The position numbers were made by a program, and so were the translations under genes. A DNA stretch of 36,955 nucleotides, from positions 118,037-154,991 of the forward strand of contig KN817616.1 in the NCBI GenBank assembly GCA_000827495.1, given 5' to 3'. Below the pieces are notes generated by a model, which saw only the letters and a list, made by a program, of their open reading frames with translations, was not told where the DNA came from and ran no database searches. This DNA is from Hypholoma sublateritium FD-334 SS-4. Its lineage: Eukaryota; Basidiomycota; Agaricomycetes; Agaricales; Strophariaceae. Shown in pieces: positions 1-10,711 of the stretch (the first letter of the stretch is position 1; each line of letters begins with the position of its first letter).

Positions 1-2196
1 GGAGTTGTTATCTCTGAAGGAAAACTATCCATGGACCCCAAAAAGGTAGCAGGACTAAAGGATTGGCCGACGCCAAAGACCACCAAGCAAGTACGGTCCT
101 TCCTAGGATTTGGAAACTTCTATAGAAAGTTCATACGAAAATATTCGGAGGTGGCCCGACCTCTGAACGAACTACTAAAGAAAGACCAACAATTTGAATG
201 GACACAGGAAGCCAACGAAGCATTCAAAGAACTAAAGCGACGGTTCACAGAAGAACCAGTGCTGATTATGCNAGACCAATCACGACCATTCCAGCTAGAA
301 ACAGACGCATCCAAATATGCAAGNGGAGGAGTTTTGACACAAAAGGACGCTAACATGGTTCGACACCCATGCGCATTCATATCAAAAACTTTCAACCCAA
401 CGGAAAGACGTTATGAAATCTATGATCGAGAACTACTGGCCATCATCAGAGGTTTAAAAGAATGGAGACATTACTTGCAAGGAGGATCNCACAAGATCGA
501 AATCCTATCAGACCATCAAAACCTNACCTATTTCAAAACTCCCCAACAGTTAAACGGACGACAAGCAAGATGGNTATTNTACTTATCNACTTTCGACTTC
601 TCATTAAGGCACATCCCGGGACGCCAGATGATTCTATCTGATGCACTTTCACGAAGGCCGGATCATGTACCAGAAAACGACGAGAATGATAAGCTACAAA
701 CACTACTACCCGAAGAACTATTTGTAAACCTCATTGATGTCGAACTTCAAAAAGAGATCACCGAAGCCTTAATCAATGACAAGTTGGCCCAACATATTGT
801 CAAAATTCTGGAAACAGGACCATCTCAAGCATCAAAGGACCTGAACGACTGGCAAATAGAAGATTTCGAAGGACAAAAAGCCGTCTTTTACCAGGAAAAG
901 CAATACGTCCCAGGAAATACGGAATTGAGAAGAAATATCGTCAAGAAATATCATGACCACCAAACAGCAGGACACCCTGGCNAAATAGAAACTCTAAATC
1001 AAATAAAAAGTTACTACTGGTGGCCAGGAATGAGGATATTCATAAAGAATTACTGCAAGGGATGCGCAATCTGTCAACAATATAAAATTAACAGAAACCC
1101 TGCAAAACCAACGCTGGACCCAATCAAAGCGGCAAATTCACAAAGACCATTCGCAAATTGTGCATGGGATTTAATTACTGATCTCCCAGAAAGCAATGGA
1201 TATAACGCAATATTATCCGTTGTGGACCACGGGCTTACGAAGGGGGTAATTATCATCCCAACACAGAAAACAACAAATGAAAAAGACATCGCGCGGCTAT
1301 TGATTGATAACGTTTATCGAAGATTCGGACTCCCCGACTCAATAATAAATGACCGAGATCCACGATTTGCATCAAGAGTATTCCAAGAATTTCTCCGACT
1401 TCTGGGGATAAAATCAAAAATGANGACAGCATTCCATCCACAATCAGACGGATCAACAGAGAGATACAACCAAGAGATCGAAGCCTATATCTCAATATAC
1501 TGTGCAAACAACCCAAAGACATGGAGCACAAAAACGGCTACGATGGAGTTCACCCATAACGATAGGAGACATGCAGACAGAGTGAAAACACCATTTGAAC
1601 TTATAATGGGTACATCACCAATAGCAATTCCCACTACATTCTTTCATTCCAAATATCCGGAAGCNGAAGAGCGAATTCAAAACCTCAAAAAGGATCGAGA
1701 AGAAGCCATAGCAGCTCACGAACTGGCTCGACAACGAATGATCTCTAGAACAAGAAACAAGTTTAAACCATTCAAGAAAGGCCAGATGGTATGGCTTGAT
1801 TCTCGAAACCTAAAGACAGGCTACACTTCCAAAAAGATAGCACCAAGACGAGAAGGACCATTTGAAATCAAAGAAGTTCTCGGACCGCTGACATATCGAC
1901 TAGCACTCCCAGCAAGATGGAAAATACACAACGTATTTCATGCCCACTTACTAATGCCCTATACCGAGAACGAAGAACATGGACCAAACTTCAATCGACC
2001 ACCTCCTGACCTTGTTGACGGAGAAGAAGAATACGAAGTAGAAGCTATCATTAGCCATAAACGACAGGGAAGGGGATATTTATATCTTACAAAATGGACC
2101 AGTTACCCGGATTCGGAAAACTCGTGGCAAACCGCTACGTCCCTGACCAACGCCCAAGAAATCCTTGACAACTATCGCCGCCTACACTCTCTCTGA
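1..2196 (+). CDS. Ty3/gypsy pol polyprotein, 5' partial
   Basis: The frame is open from base 1; the ATG at 31 is internal. Numbered from that Met, residues 1-60 are the RT thumb/connection (motif [13 protein letters not shown]). RNase H follows with acidic residues D92 (TDASKYA), E134 (YDRELLAI), D161 (SDHQN) and D204 (SDALSRRP). The integrase has an HHCC zinc finger ([10 protein letters not shown], later CKGCAIC) and a DDE core with [15 protein letters not shown] and TERYNQE. The C-terminal 50 residues are a chromodomain ([25 protein letters not shown]), placing it among chromoviruses that target modified histones. Ten N bases make ambiguous residues; several are at silent positions. No frameshift or stop is seen. 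Confidence 0.95.
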   Translation, partial: GVVISEGKLSMDPKKVAGLKDWPTPKTTKQVRSFLGFGNFYRKFIRKYSEVARPLNELLKKDQQFEWTQEANEAFKELKRRFTEEPVLIMXDQSRPFQLETDASKYAXGGVLTQKDANMVRHPCAFISKTFNPTERRYEIYDRELLAIIRGLKEWRHYLQGGXHKIEILSDHQNXTYFKTPQQLNGRQARWXXYLXTFDFSLRHIPGRQMILSDALSRRPDHVPENDENDKLQTLLPEELFVNLIDVELQKEITEALINDKLAQHIVKILETGPSQASKDLNDWQIEDFEGQKAVFYQEKQYVPGNTELRRNIVKKYHDHQTAGHPGXIETLNQIKSYYWWPGMRIFIKNYCKGCAICQQYKINRNPAKPTLDPIKAANSQRPFANCAWDLITDLPESNGYNAILSVVDHGLTKGVIIIPTQKTTNEKDIARLLIDNVYRRFGLPDSIINDRDPRFASRVFQEFLRLLGIKSKMXTAFHPQSDGSTERYNQEIEAYISIYCANNPKTWSTKTATMEFTHNDRRHADRVKTPFELIMGTSPIAIPTTFFHSKYPEXEERIQNLKKDREEAIAAHELARQRMISRTRNKFKPFKKGQMVWLDSRNLKTGYTSKKIAPRREGPFEIKEVLGPLTYRLALPARWKIHNVFHAHLLMPYTENEEHGPNFNRPPPDLVDGEEEYEVEAIISHKRQGRGYLYLTKWTSYPDSENSWQTATSLTNAQEILDNYRRLHSL

Positions 2197-2209
2197 ACTC
2201 TTTACAAAC

Positions 2210-2602
2210 ATGTTGGCAATACTCGCTCGATATTTAACTCCCAAATCGCCTCAGGCTAAACCGTCCTTTCTCGTCGCTTATACCGAAGGACCGGATCTAT
2301 CTTTAGAAGATGTGCAGATTCCGATGACCNTCTCATTAGTCGAAATGAACAAGGCGCTCCCAAAATGGCAGGAAGACGCCTCAAGGCGTCCACCAAGCGA
2401 TTCACGATCGGAAAGCTACAAGAACATCGGGCACGTCAATGACGCAATAACTAACGAGGCCCAAAAAGGATTAACACCAGCAATGTACGATCAATGGTTC
2501 TGGCCAGGAGCGACATTCGACTCCCCTTCTACTACGTCTATAAAAGAGGGAATCTTTCGCCGACTGTGGAACAGTATCAAACACAAACTCGGCTGCCTGT
2601 AA
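2210..2602 (+). CDS. accessory ORF of the gypsy element, 130 aa
   Basis: A short ORF starts 14 bases after the pol stop in another frame, with the first ATG at 2210 (MLAILARYLTPKS). It ends one base before the next ORF. It has no recognisable domain; the C-terminal half is fairly aromatic (YDQWFWPGATF) and the end is basic. Position between pol and the LTR and tight packing with the following ORF suggest both belong to the element, perhaps on the same transcript. Function unknown. One N lies in it. Confidence 0.55.
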   Translation: MLAILARYLTPKSPQAKPSFLVAYTEGPDLSLEDVQIPMTXSLVEMNKALPKWQEDASRRPPSDSRSESYKNIGHVNDAITNEAQKGLTPAMYDQWFWPGATFDSPSTTSIKEGIFRRLWNSIKHKLGCL

Positions 2603-2603
2603 A

Positions 2604-3518
2604 ATGTCTTATTCATCTGAACACGGTTCCACACTCGTCAACCCTTCGTTCTATAGCCCTGCCTCCTCTGCGTCNGGCGACTCNGTTTCATCTACACAAC
2701 AAGCCAGAGACCAGGCNAATGCNAATTTCCATCGCCAGTACTACGTCAGCGAAGGCAATGTATATCCACGCCCTAACTCTCCGGTCCTCGANATACCTAT
2801 TTACGACACATCGCCCAACCCGGACCTTGCTTCACCNCCACCTTCACCGTCTCCACCCTCGTCTTATCACTCCTTCAACGATAGCCCACCAGCATCTCCC
2901 NAGCATCGAACNCCTCTCACTGTGCACGAATATGCGGACATGACATTCGACACCTACTTCTTCCATCTCGTCGTCGACAGAACTTGGAACCAACCGATCC
3001 TTACTCACCAACTAATGCACCTCGATGACACCCTTCGAGCTATCGCAAGAAACGAAGAGGAAAATCAAATTCTTCGAGAGTCGGCGCTNACCTACTGGAA
3101 CATGATCGACACACCCGACTTCCAATTGCTAGTCCAGCCAGTCGTCAACTTTGCTAGCATTTGGGGACGTATCCATGCCGATCAGCATCCGACCTATATG
3201 GACTACTCTCGCGACTTCGTACACGCCTACCANGTCCCACAAGGAANGGNCGGAAATCCTGTCCCTGTCGACATAACNCGCGAACAATCTCCCTACCCCG
3301 AGATAATGAGAAGGTACAATCCAGGTTCNTTCCGCACACCACGCATGACACCCCACTGTCGCATCCACGACACNGAGGAGCACTATANGTTCATGTGTCC
3401 TCTCTGGAAATGCCCCGCGTGTAACCTGTTAAATCCTCGACACNCACCTCAGTTATGCCCGGGAGTACCCGTTGAAGAAGAACCTCAAGTCCCTTGGAAC
3501 CAGGAGGTTCACGCTTAA
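2604..3518 (+). CDS. accessory ORF of the gypsy element, 304 aa, Cys/His-rich end
   Basis: The ORF starts at the ATG one base after the preceding stop and ends two bases before the polypurine tract. The N-terminal third is rich in Ser, Pro and Tyr and looks disordered. The middle is alpha-helical in character. The C-terminal 50 residues hold a Cys/His cluster (HCRIHD, then CPLWKCPACNL, then a His and LCP) that resembles a small zinc-binding fold. It has no homology I recognise to env, gag or integrase. N bases are dense (17 or so), more than in pol, so this ORF may vary most between copies. It could be an element-specific late protein. Confidence 0.6.
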   Translation: MSYSSEHGSTLVNPSFYSPASSAXGDXVSSTQQARDQXNXNFHRQYYVSEGNVYPRPNSPVLXIPIYDTSPNPDLASXPPSPSPPSSYHSFNDSPPASPXHRXPLTVHEYADMTFDTYFFHLVVDRTWNQPILTHQLMHLDDTLRAIARNEEENQILRESAXTYWNMIDTPDFQLLVQPVVNFASIWGRIHADQHPTYMDYSRDFVHAYXVPQGXXGNPVPVDIXREQSPYPEIMRRYNPGXFRTPRMTPHCRIHDXEEHYXFMCPLWKCPACNLLNPRHXPQLCPGVPVEEEPQVPWNQEVHA

Positions 3519-3520
3519 CA

Positions 3521-3526
3521 GGGGGG
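3521..3526 (+). other. polypurine tract (plus-strand primer)
   Basis: A run of six G lies four bases ahead of the LTR start and directly after the last ORF, the normal place for the primer of plus-strand DNA synthesis in an LTR retrotransposon. Confidence 0.7.
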
Positions 3527-3529
3527 TAA

Positions 3530-3930
3530 TGATACGTTTTCCTTTCTTTCGTCACATCCTTCTNCATCGTCTGACCCCATTATTCATNCATGTACTACAA
3601 TCTACTCTTCGTTCGCTCGTATCGCTCAGCCGCTTACACCTATGCTTACCNATGGCTTACACTTATGCTTACCGACCTATCCCACAGCCAGCTTCTTGTG
3701 TACTAGTACCGAGGACATGAGACTCATTATAGTCGTTCCTATATTTAACGCTTACTATAAATACGTAGCAGTTGGTTCGCTTGTTCCTTAGCTAGTTCTT
3801 GAGAATCTAACCTGCTTGTATTCGAACCGAACTCGACTTCAGACCTCGAACCATCAACCAGTTCGTCCTGAACGTCTCTAATAAAGATTAACGAATACGA
3901 CTTATACGCTCTGCGTTCGAAGTCGTAACA
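3530..3930 (+). repeat. 3' LTR, 401 bp
   Basis: The LTR begins TGATACG and ends CGTAACA, giving the canonical TG...CA ends with a short imperfect inverted repeat (TGATACG versus TGTTACG on the other strand). It contains a TATA box (TATAAATA, 3756-3763) and, about 120 bases on, a polyadenylation signal (AATAAAG, 3880-3886), so U3, R and U5 parts are recognisable. Three N bases lie in U3. The exact end is inferred, since the 5' LTR is not in the window. Confidence 0.75.
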
Positions 3931-4093
3931 GCGAGTGTCACTCGACCTGATTACGGTTTGAGAAACTTATTATGCAGGCACAGAGGGAATGACTTGCCGC
4001 GGTTTTCTACGACTTCATATGCGTCTAGCACCCTGTTAACTAATGCAATGATATTCGACGCCGTTCCTAGGCCCTGCCATATTCAAATTTGAG

Positions 4094-5148
4094 TTAGTAG
4101 ACATTTTTTTCTCCAGGAGGCACTGCACTCACGCCTTGAGCACGGGAACACCATACTAAATCATCGACCAGACTGGCGTTAGCATTTGGAAACTAGTTTA
4201 CAAGTAAGTAATTTGATTGACAATGCAGCCAGGCAACAACAGCTAGAATATATACTCACCTGGCATAACATGAACTGGGCGATGATTATGTTGGGCTCAA
4301 AGTAATACTGTCCACGATTGTAAACAATTATTAGGCAACCTTGACAATGAAGGATACTGTCTCTTACTTTGCAATCAGCATGAATTTTAGGATGCAGCTC
4401 TTTCTCGCGGTATCTGGTCTTACGCCAAGCAGCAATTATATCCTGGAAGCGCTGGAGTTGGGATCGTTCCTTGACGATAAAGCTGACGAAGCGGGATGTG
4501 GGAGGTAAGGCCTTGGCCCACGAAATGCTGCTGAGCGACACTCGAAGAGTGCGCACAAAGACGCATTGATTTGGCGATGCACTTATTATGTCGTCCCCAT
4601 AGGGCTGAAACCAATGCACGTCGGCGTGGTCATGGCGTGTCCACGGCAGGTCGTAGTTCGGCTTCCAGGTATACCGCAAAGATATTCGGTGCGATTTATC
4701 CTCTGTGTTAGAGAACGAAGCGTTTGCATAGTCAGCAGCCTTGTCGCATCCTGTTACGATCACCAACGACCCGTTTGGTCGCATAGCATAATCGGAGTAT
4801 CCGTTTACAACTTGATACCAATGCGGCGCGTTCCTCTGCACATATTCGTATAGTCGATCTGTAGCAGTCATATCTTGCCTTGAGGCGCCGCGAGGCAGAA
4901 TCAATATACCACCTTCTCGCTTCTTCGAGTAGAAGGACGCGTCCCTGCGGCGAAATTTGCATCACATTTATAATGAACCAACGATAGGAAGCTTACAGAG
5001 GTTCAGTACTGTGTTTGACTACTTTGATACCTTCGCTGGCGATGATAGTACCAGGTTTGAAGTGATCTGCGATGAAAGTTATCTCAGAGTCATCGAGTGG
5101 AGGTTCAATGGGTTTGAACTCGGTGGGAGTGTAGCCTGCGTGGATTGG
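4094..5148 (-). pseudogene. C-terminal part of host gene split by the giant transposon
   Basis: Minus-strand exons are 5151-4997 (the first codon GAT is in the target duplication), 4944-4260 and 4192-4094, with introns of 52 and 67 bp (GT-AG). Joined, they give 312 residues in one frame, ending ACVY-like at the stop 4096-4094. Motifs include PIHAGYTPTEF, FYSKKREGGILILPRGASR, a run of DRLYEYVQRNA, VTGCDKAADYANASF and NQCVFVRTLRV. I recognise the VTGCDK/NQCVF pattern from many uncharacterised Agaricomycete proteins of unknown function; this is recollection, not a search. The 5' end stops exactly at the transposon border. The rest of the gene is at 34479-34073. No damage other than the insertion is seen, so the disruption may be recent. 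Confidence 0.85.
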
Positions 5149-5151
5149 ATC
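5149..5151. repeat. left target-site duplication ATC
   Basis: ATC lies directly outside the left inverted repeat and again directly outside the right one (34070-34072). In the split gene it is the GAT codon read on the minus strand. Three-base duplications are typical of CACTA/EnSpm elements. Confidence 0.9.
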
Positions 5152-5370
5152 CACTGCGGGCATTGGCTTATAGAAGTGACGAAGGTAGTTCGAAATAATA
5201 TTTGATTTTATTTTAAATTACTTCAATTTTATATCATTGCTTATATGCCAATGATATTTAAAATATAATATCAAATAGCGCCGCTCAAAACATCGGCGAT
5301 TATATTTTAAATATAACTGCACCAAATGTCGGCGAAAATAGGCCGATGATATTTGAAATAACATCGACAT
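5152..5370 (+). repeat. left terminal inverted repeat with subterminal motifs
   Basis: This stretch matches the reverse complement of 33850-34069. The outer 79 bases differ at about 12 positions, mostly transitions; the middle is more diverged; the inner end (ATAACATCGACAT) matches again. It is AT-rich and contains short repeats of the type TCGGCGA in both orientations (ATCGGCGATT, TGTCGGCGAA, GGCCGATGAT). In CACTA elements such subterminal repeats bind the element's DNA-binding protein; that role here is inferred. Confidence 0.92.
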
Positions 5371-7100
5371 GGTATCGCGCATGATATTGGATTCCCAAAG
5401 TAGAAATTATTTATTCCTATACATAGTAATTTTTTCACAATGTTTGAACGGACGTATGCAGGATCGTGACACACAAGAGCAGTGTACTTGCATGTTAATA
5501 TGTAAGCTCTCCCTACAGCATCGATTTATTGCTACATAAGTAAGTAGTAGCGATGCTCTGGGAGGGACTTGGGTGCACCTCGGAAATCTCTTCAACGCTT
5601 TGTACCCATTCCACATTGGCTTCATCCATTCTTGTAGGAATCTATCACAATATTTTATTTGCTACTTAATCTACATGTTGTAGCACTACAAAGACTATTC
5701 ACAGATGAGCAGAATTCCCCCAGCCATACCATCTCTTGCGCACAGCTGAAGGCACGGTGCAAAGCATGGCATCCCGTGCACACCAGCGCCCGCACCCACA
5801 ATGCGACAGTTCATTTGCTGCGGACGACGCGCGGATAGCTAGCGATGGGTCGCTAGCATAGTCGAGATGTGGATGCGGCACTGTCGCTGTCGATTTGTTA
5901 TGATGGGGAAAGCGAGTGGCTAGCCGCGCGCGGCGATGGCGTTGTGGAAGGCGTAAAGGCGGATGCGACGTGGAATGTCGAGCAAGGAACATCCTGCCCA
6001 GCTCTGCTGAGCCTTATTCAAGAGGCGGATGCGGAGGCGGGCACCTACGTCGCGTCGAGTGCATGGTGGGCCGTTCTAAACAGGCTCCGCAACGCTGACG
6101 TCGTTGAGCGAAAGCGTCGCAGGACGTGCACGAGGGCATGTCCTAGCTATCCGTGGCGCTCTGGTTTTGCCGAATCGCGATCAATGCGTCCATAATGACG
6201 GCCTGGGAGGGGGGATCTCCGTCGAGGGGGCTTGGCGACGTTGGGACGACGGCGACGTACTTAAAGAAGGTCGTCGGGGTGGAGGCGAGTGGGGGGCGGA
6301 GGCGGGGCAACGAGCCCAGTCGGTTGTGTGTTCGTGTACGCAGTAGTAGTGCGACGGATGAGCAGCCCTTTCTCCGATTATTAGTAACACTGTCAATTCA
6401 GCACGTACGAAGGAGGAGGTTCCTCCTAGGCGATTTTCTCACGTATCGTTAAAGACCGCGCTGCGGTTTTACACCATGCGCGAGCAGCGCAACCACATAC
6501 CCTGACAAAGAAAGCTTCGAGCACGCGCCCTCCCGCCCACGCCCTACCCGTGGATGCTTTGCCCGCAAGTACGAGCTTATATTATGGGAACGCTCTATCG
6601 TTTTCTTTACCGAGGACGGCTGAGGACGGCGGCGTGCATTGCTCATGTTCAGCAAGTGCGACTTCAGTAGTGATAGAGGGTGGGCTTACCTGGATGAATT
6701 TTAATTACGGAGAGGACAGCGCTAATTTATCAATATTCTTTGATTTCTACATCGCGATTGAACAAAGTAATCGGCATCCTAGCATTCGCTTGACAGCTCA
6801 CCCCCATTGTCTCCTTTGTCTCTTTCTAGTACCATAGCTTTGTAGTCTGTCTGCTCTGCGTTCAGTCCTTTGACTTTGCAGGATTATTTATAGCCTCGTG
6901 CACACGGATCGGCTTATAATTATACTTATTCCTTTGACCTCGGCCACTGTAACTCCAACTAAATCTCTTTGTTGCTCTTGTGCCTGCTGTATATAAATAC
7001 AGTTCGGTGCATCGTTCTCTCCCTACCTTTCTACTATCTCGCCTCTCTCTTCCTTTCCACTTTCTTGAGCCTCTTCTCCTTGTCCTCCGAAGTGGCTTCA
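5371..7100. other. transposon left interior, no gene recognised
   Basis: About 1.7 kb between the inverted repeat and the first cargo gene. Bases 5700-6550 are clearly GC-richer than both sides and hold several overlapping short ORFs on both strands, none with a recognisable motif or a sensible exon chain. It may be captured genomic DNA. The last 100 bases are the core promoter of the following gene. Confidence 0.4.
6990..7085 (+). promoter_or_regulatory. TATA box and pyrimidine tract of the coiled-coil gene
   Basis: TATATAAAT at 6990-6998 is followed by an almost unbroken C/T-rich stretch (7015-7085) and then the ATG at 7101. This layout is typical of strongly transcribed filamentous-fungal promoters. 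Confidence 0.6.
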
Positions 7101-7819
7101 ATGACAAACCTCAATGACACGCCTCCTTCCGAGTTGAGCGACGACGTGAATCAGGCCAGTGGTCCCTTAACTATTCTCTTTCATAAGTAACTCACGGAAC
7201 TGCGATCTGCAGGCGATTATTGGGTTAACCCAACATGTACATATGATCATGGACAAGCATGTACTAGTGTTGGAGCGTGCTGAGCAGGTGTGCACCGGCA
7301 TATGTTCCCATGTCGACTTCTGACCCGCCCATCGTAGACAACGTCCACCCTTGTCAACCAACTTTTGAAAGCCCAGGCGGTAGGAACAGCTTGCATGATT
7401 ACCGTAAACCACTAAAGTGTGCATATACAGGACAACAATGCTCTTACTGTCAAGCTTCGCGAAGCCGACCAGCTTTCCGCCAAGCTACGTGAATCCGAGG
7501 AGGTATGTGTATTACTTCGAAACTACTTTACCGATTATTCATCATGATCTAGGCGCGCGACAAAGCACTGGAGCGCTGCAAGAAGGCAGTCGACGAATTG
7601 GTTTCGACGAAACTAGAATTTCGCGAATTTATGGTTGAACACAACTCCTGCCATGCGTAAGTAGAGCTCTGTTGAATATATCTTCGCAAACTTATACAAT
7701 TTGCTACCAGCCCCATTCCATCGCTTTCCACCCAGTCACATCAAGACCGTAATCTTGTCCTAACTTCTAAGGCCAGCAGCATCTGGCACAATCCAGATTG
7801 GCAACAAGAGTGTCGTTGA
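7101..7819 (+). CDS. small spliced coiled-coil protein, 148 aa
   Basis: Six exons fit one frame: 7101-7145, 7213-7287, 7338-7379, 7431-7502, 7553-7656 and 7711-7819. Introns are about 50-67 bp and all GT-AG. The product is almost entirely charged, Leu-rich helix (VLVLERAEQ, TTSTLVNQLLKAQA, VKLREADQLSAKLRESEE, ALERCKKAVDEL), so a coiled coil is likely over roughly residues 20-105, followed by a short polar tail. There is no signal peptide or membrane segment. The 42-bp third exon is supported by phase and heptad continuity. No family recognised. The stop is 175 bp from that of the next, convergent gene. Confidence 0.7.
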
Positions 7820-7994
7820 AAACATCCCTGGCCCATTGGTGAAGTAGTTGTACGAATTTACAAATATCATAGTTAGATTGGAGGGCCGCGATAATATAGA
7901 TATCTTGACGGCAATAATCATTTCCAGATCTCTGGTAGATTGTTAGAGAAAATGAACAAATTGTCGTCAATTACATCAGAAATACAAAGAAAAA

Positions 7995-10278
7995 CTACGG
8001 ATTGGGATCAGTGACTATCTCCTTCCCGCCGATGCTCTCTATGACCTGTTCTATTTCCAAAGCAATAGAAATAGGCGCTGTTCGATCTGTGACAAGTGTT
8101 CCAGAGAACGTGCACAAGCATGTAGCGATGCTTTCAGTCGCGCTTGCTGTTGATAGTGTAGTAGTTGCGCAATGGCATGCGGTAGGCGAAGCTGAAGCGG
8201 TGACGGTGCTGATCGTAGCGGTAGTGTCACATATTGTAATTAGCTCTGTTGAAGTGGGCGATCGTGCGGTCACGGTGGTGGTATATCCGCGGAAGGTAGA
8301 CGTCTCGGTCACGGTCGTAGTGATCATCTCCGTGCGTGAAGGTCGACGAGCAGTCACAGTAGTGGTGGCGTAGACAGTTTTCATATTGTTATGCACCTGA
8401 ACCTCTGCCAAGCGCGAGCGCATTCCGAGGAGATGAGGCGATGCCACAGGGGGCTTACCACAATCTGATTTCCACGGGAGGCACCCAAGTCGAATTCGTG
8501 GGACGACTTCCATATAATTGTAATTGCGCAGCTGTGCGATATAAACTGCGACAGCGAGGACAACAACGGCTACCGTTAACTTGATGTTGAACGACTAAGC
8601 ATTGGAGTTGATTTCAGCGCTGTGTTATATGTCAAGGATCATGACTTACGCTAAGGCCAGGACTAGCATTTAAAATGACGGGTGATTTGTTGCCAAGTGC
8701 TCCAGGCATTCCAAGAAGAGGTGTTGAGCCATATTGAGCGTTTAAATGGACTATGGTCAGCTGAATATCTACGATGACTACTGTTGTAGGAACATTCTTT
8801 CCCTGAAGAATAGCGAGCACGATGGGATCATCGTCATTTTCAAACTTAGCGTACGCCTTGCATAAAATTCAAAAGGATTGAGCGAGAAATATCGTAGAGC
8901 ACATATAACACAAACGACTTACTAGGGTTTGAATAGCTATAAATATTCGTGACTTGGTCAGTAATGAACATTATATTCACCCGGATTTGGATTAACTTAC
9001 GGGTTGTGCCTATGGGTAATATGAAAGGATTATGGGACATTCCAAAGGTCACGAAGACCAGCGATCCCGCGCAATGACCGACCACAACAGTATCTTCATC
9101 AATAAAAGTAAGTCCAGTTATCATGCTCTCTGCATTTCGGCCTTGGGTTGAATAATGGGACGTGGACATGAAGCGATCGTGGCAGAACGAGTACCAGTCT
9201 ATACCCAGACCATGATTTGTTACCGCCAGTCTTCTTCCCGAAGGAGACAAGGCTGCCGATCCGTAACTAGAGAGCAATTAATATATAGGGTTAGAGCTCG
9301 CTATCTAACCATGACTCACAATTCAAATTGAGTGGGCGGGGTGAGATCTTGAACTTTTTCGCAGGATGAAAGTTTAAGCACCCTGCGGACGAAGTTAGTG
9401 TTATATATATTGCAATCCGTAAGTATCTTACTTGACGCCCACGACTCCCAAATAAGTAACAACAATCGTGTCGGCGTCCAGGAATTGCACGGCGCGAACG
9501 AAGGGTGATGACGAGATGTCCTGAGTGTTGGGATATGGCTCAACCGGGAATAATGTAAGACTTCCGAGGTAGTCATTTGCTATATAGGCATTGTTAGAAT
9601 TGTACAGTTATGAGCCAACGTTACTCACAAGCAAATGGATCGCGTATGAATCCAATATTTTGGCCGTAAGCTATGACCAAAGTTGATCCGCCGGACCCAT
9701 TTTCACAAACAGCGATCGCGTGTACGTATCCCGGGACCTGATCGTAGCAGACAATGTCCTATAGACGCATGTATGAGATGTTAGTTATGAGAGACTCAGA
9801 GGATCTAACTTACATTCTCGCCGTCCGGGTTGATTTCAATGGAGTAGATATTGCCGTTCTCCATTCCCATATATAACCGATTTTCATTGGTGGGATCCCA
9901 TTGTATGGCACGAATTTGCGAGTTCGCATCATAAATTCGCATCGTGTCCCAGCCATCACCAGCCTTTCTAAACTGCACCAAGTGTAAATGCCACGTAATA
10001 TAAGTTGATTCAGAACACAGACGTACTTCTAACTGGCCCTCGTCATTGCCTATTGCTAAATATTTTGCTGTCCTAGAGAAACCGAGCGCATATATGCTGC
10101 CTCCAAGAATGCTGAAACTCGATCGGCGGATATGCGCGCTGCTTCGACAATCAAACTGGGACTGCATCGTAACAGAGGAAAAGTAAGAAAGACCAATCCG
10201 GGGATCCGGAAGGTGTTTTTCTATGTCACTCTCGATATCAAAGCTGGGGGAAATTGTCCGCATTTCACGTATCATCAT
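7995..10278 (-). CDS. beta-propeller protein 1 with TM helix and Thr-rich tail, 612 aa
   Basis: Exons on the minus strand: 10278-10027, 9972-9814, 9758-9629, 9579-9432, 9382-9320, 9266-9001, 8936-8923, 8856-8650, 8594-7995. Phases all join. WD40-like blades are visible (SIYALGFSRTAKYLAIGNDEGQLE, IRAIQWDPTNENRLYMGMENGNIYSIE in two pieces, VRAVQFLDADTIVVTYLG, ALSPSGRRLAVTNHG). After the propeller (to about residue 410) comes a membrane helix (LTVAVVVLAVAVYIAQ, about 419-434). The last 150 residues repeat TTTVTAR and ITTTVTET and are very rich in Thr and Ser, like an O-glycosylated stalk. There is no signal peptide, so the propeller is probably cytosolic and the tail lumenal or outside. The 14-nt exon is small but paralleled in its two paralogs. 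The first Met is the least certain point. Confidence 0.78.
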
Positions 10279-10711
10279 TCCGATTTCTCGGTTCCCATAT
10301 TCTCAACGTATCGATACGCACATGCGGATGATGCAGGTCATGAGTATAGCGAACTTCGTCTGTTTGCCATGCCTTTGGGCACGTTTTTGAAAACTGTTCC
10401 TAATTATCATATGTCCTAATGTAGAATAAAGATCCGACCTCGGCTAAATAACAGAATCGAAACGTATCTCCCGATTAACCAGATCATAAGCGGAAGTAAA
10501 CCAAAACCGCCACCGCAGATCTGAGGACGAAATTTACGGTGGAAAATGGCATTCAGCTTTCTGATCACGATCAGGATTTTTTTTATTGTAGATTGAGCCG
10601 CCGCCACAAGCTGTAAACACTTCCTTTTATGGGGCTCTCAAGGCATATAAAACAGCTGCACATGAAACCAGAAAAATCGTAGCCCCCCCGCAGCACTTTC
10701 GGAAGTTGAGA

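Larger units (their letters stand above)
1..3930 (+). mobile_element. Ty3/gypsy chromovirus retrotransposon, 3' part
   Basis: The part of a Ty3/gypsy element inside the window runs from the end of reverse transcriptase to the end of the 3' LTR. The order is RT end, RNase H, integrase with chromodomain, two extra ORFs, polypurine tract, LTR. The 5' LTR, gag and protease lie outside the window, so target duplication and LTR age cannot be judged. About 30 single N bases lie between 272 and 3652 and only one elsewhere (36779), as expected if near-identical copies were collapsed or could not be polished. The copy looks young because the pol frame has no stop. Confidence 0.93.

Noticed and set aside
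8002..8373. 123-codon plus-strand ORF rich in Val and Ser
   Set aside because: Antisense shadow of the Thr-rich tail of beta-propeller 1 (ACN codons give GT-rich complements).
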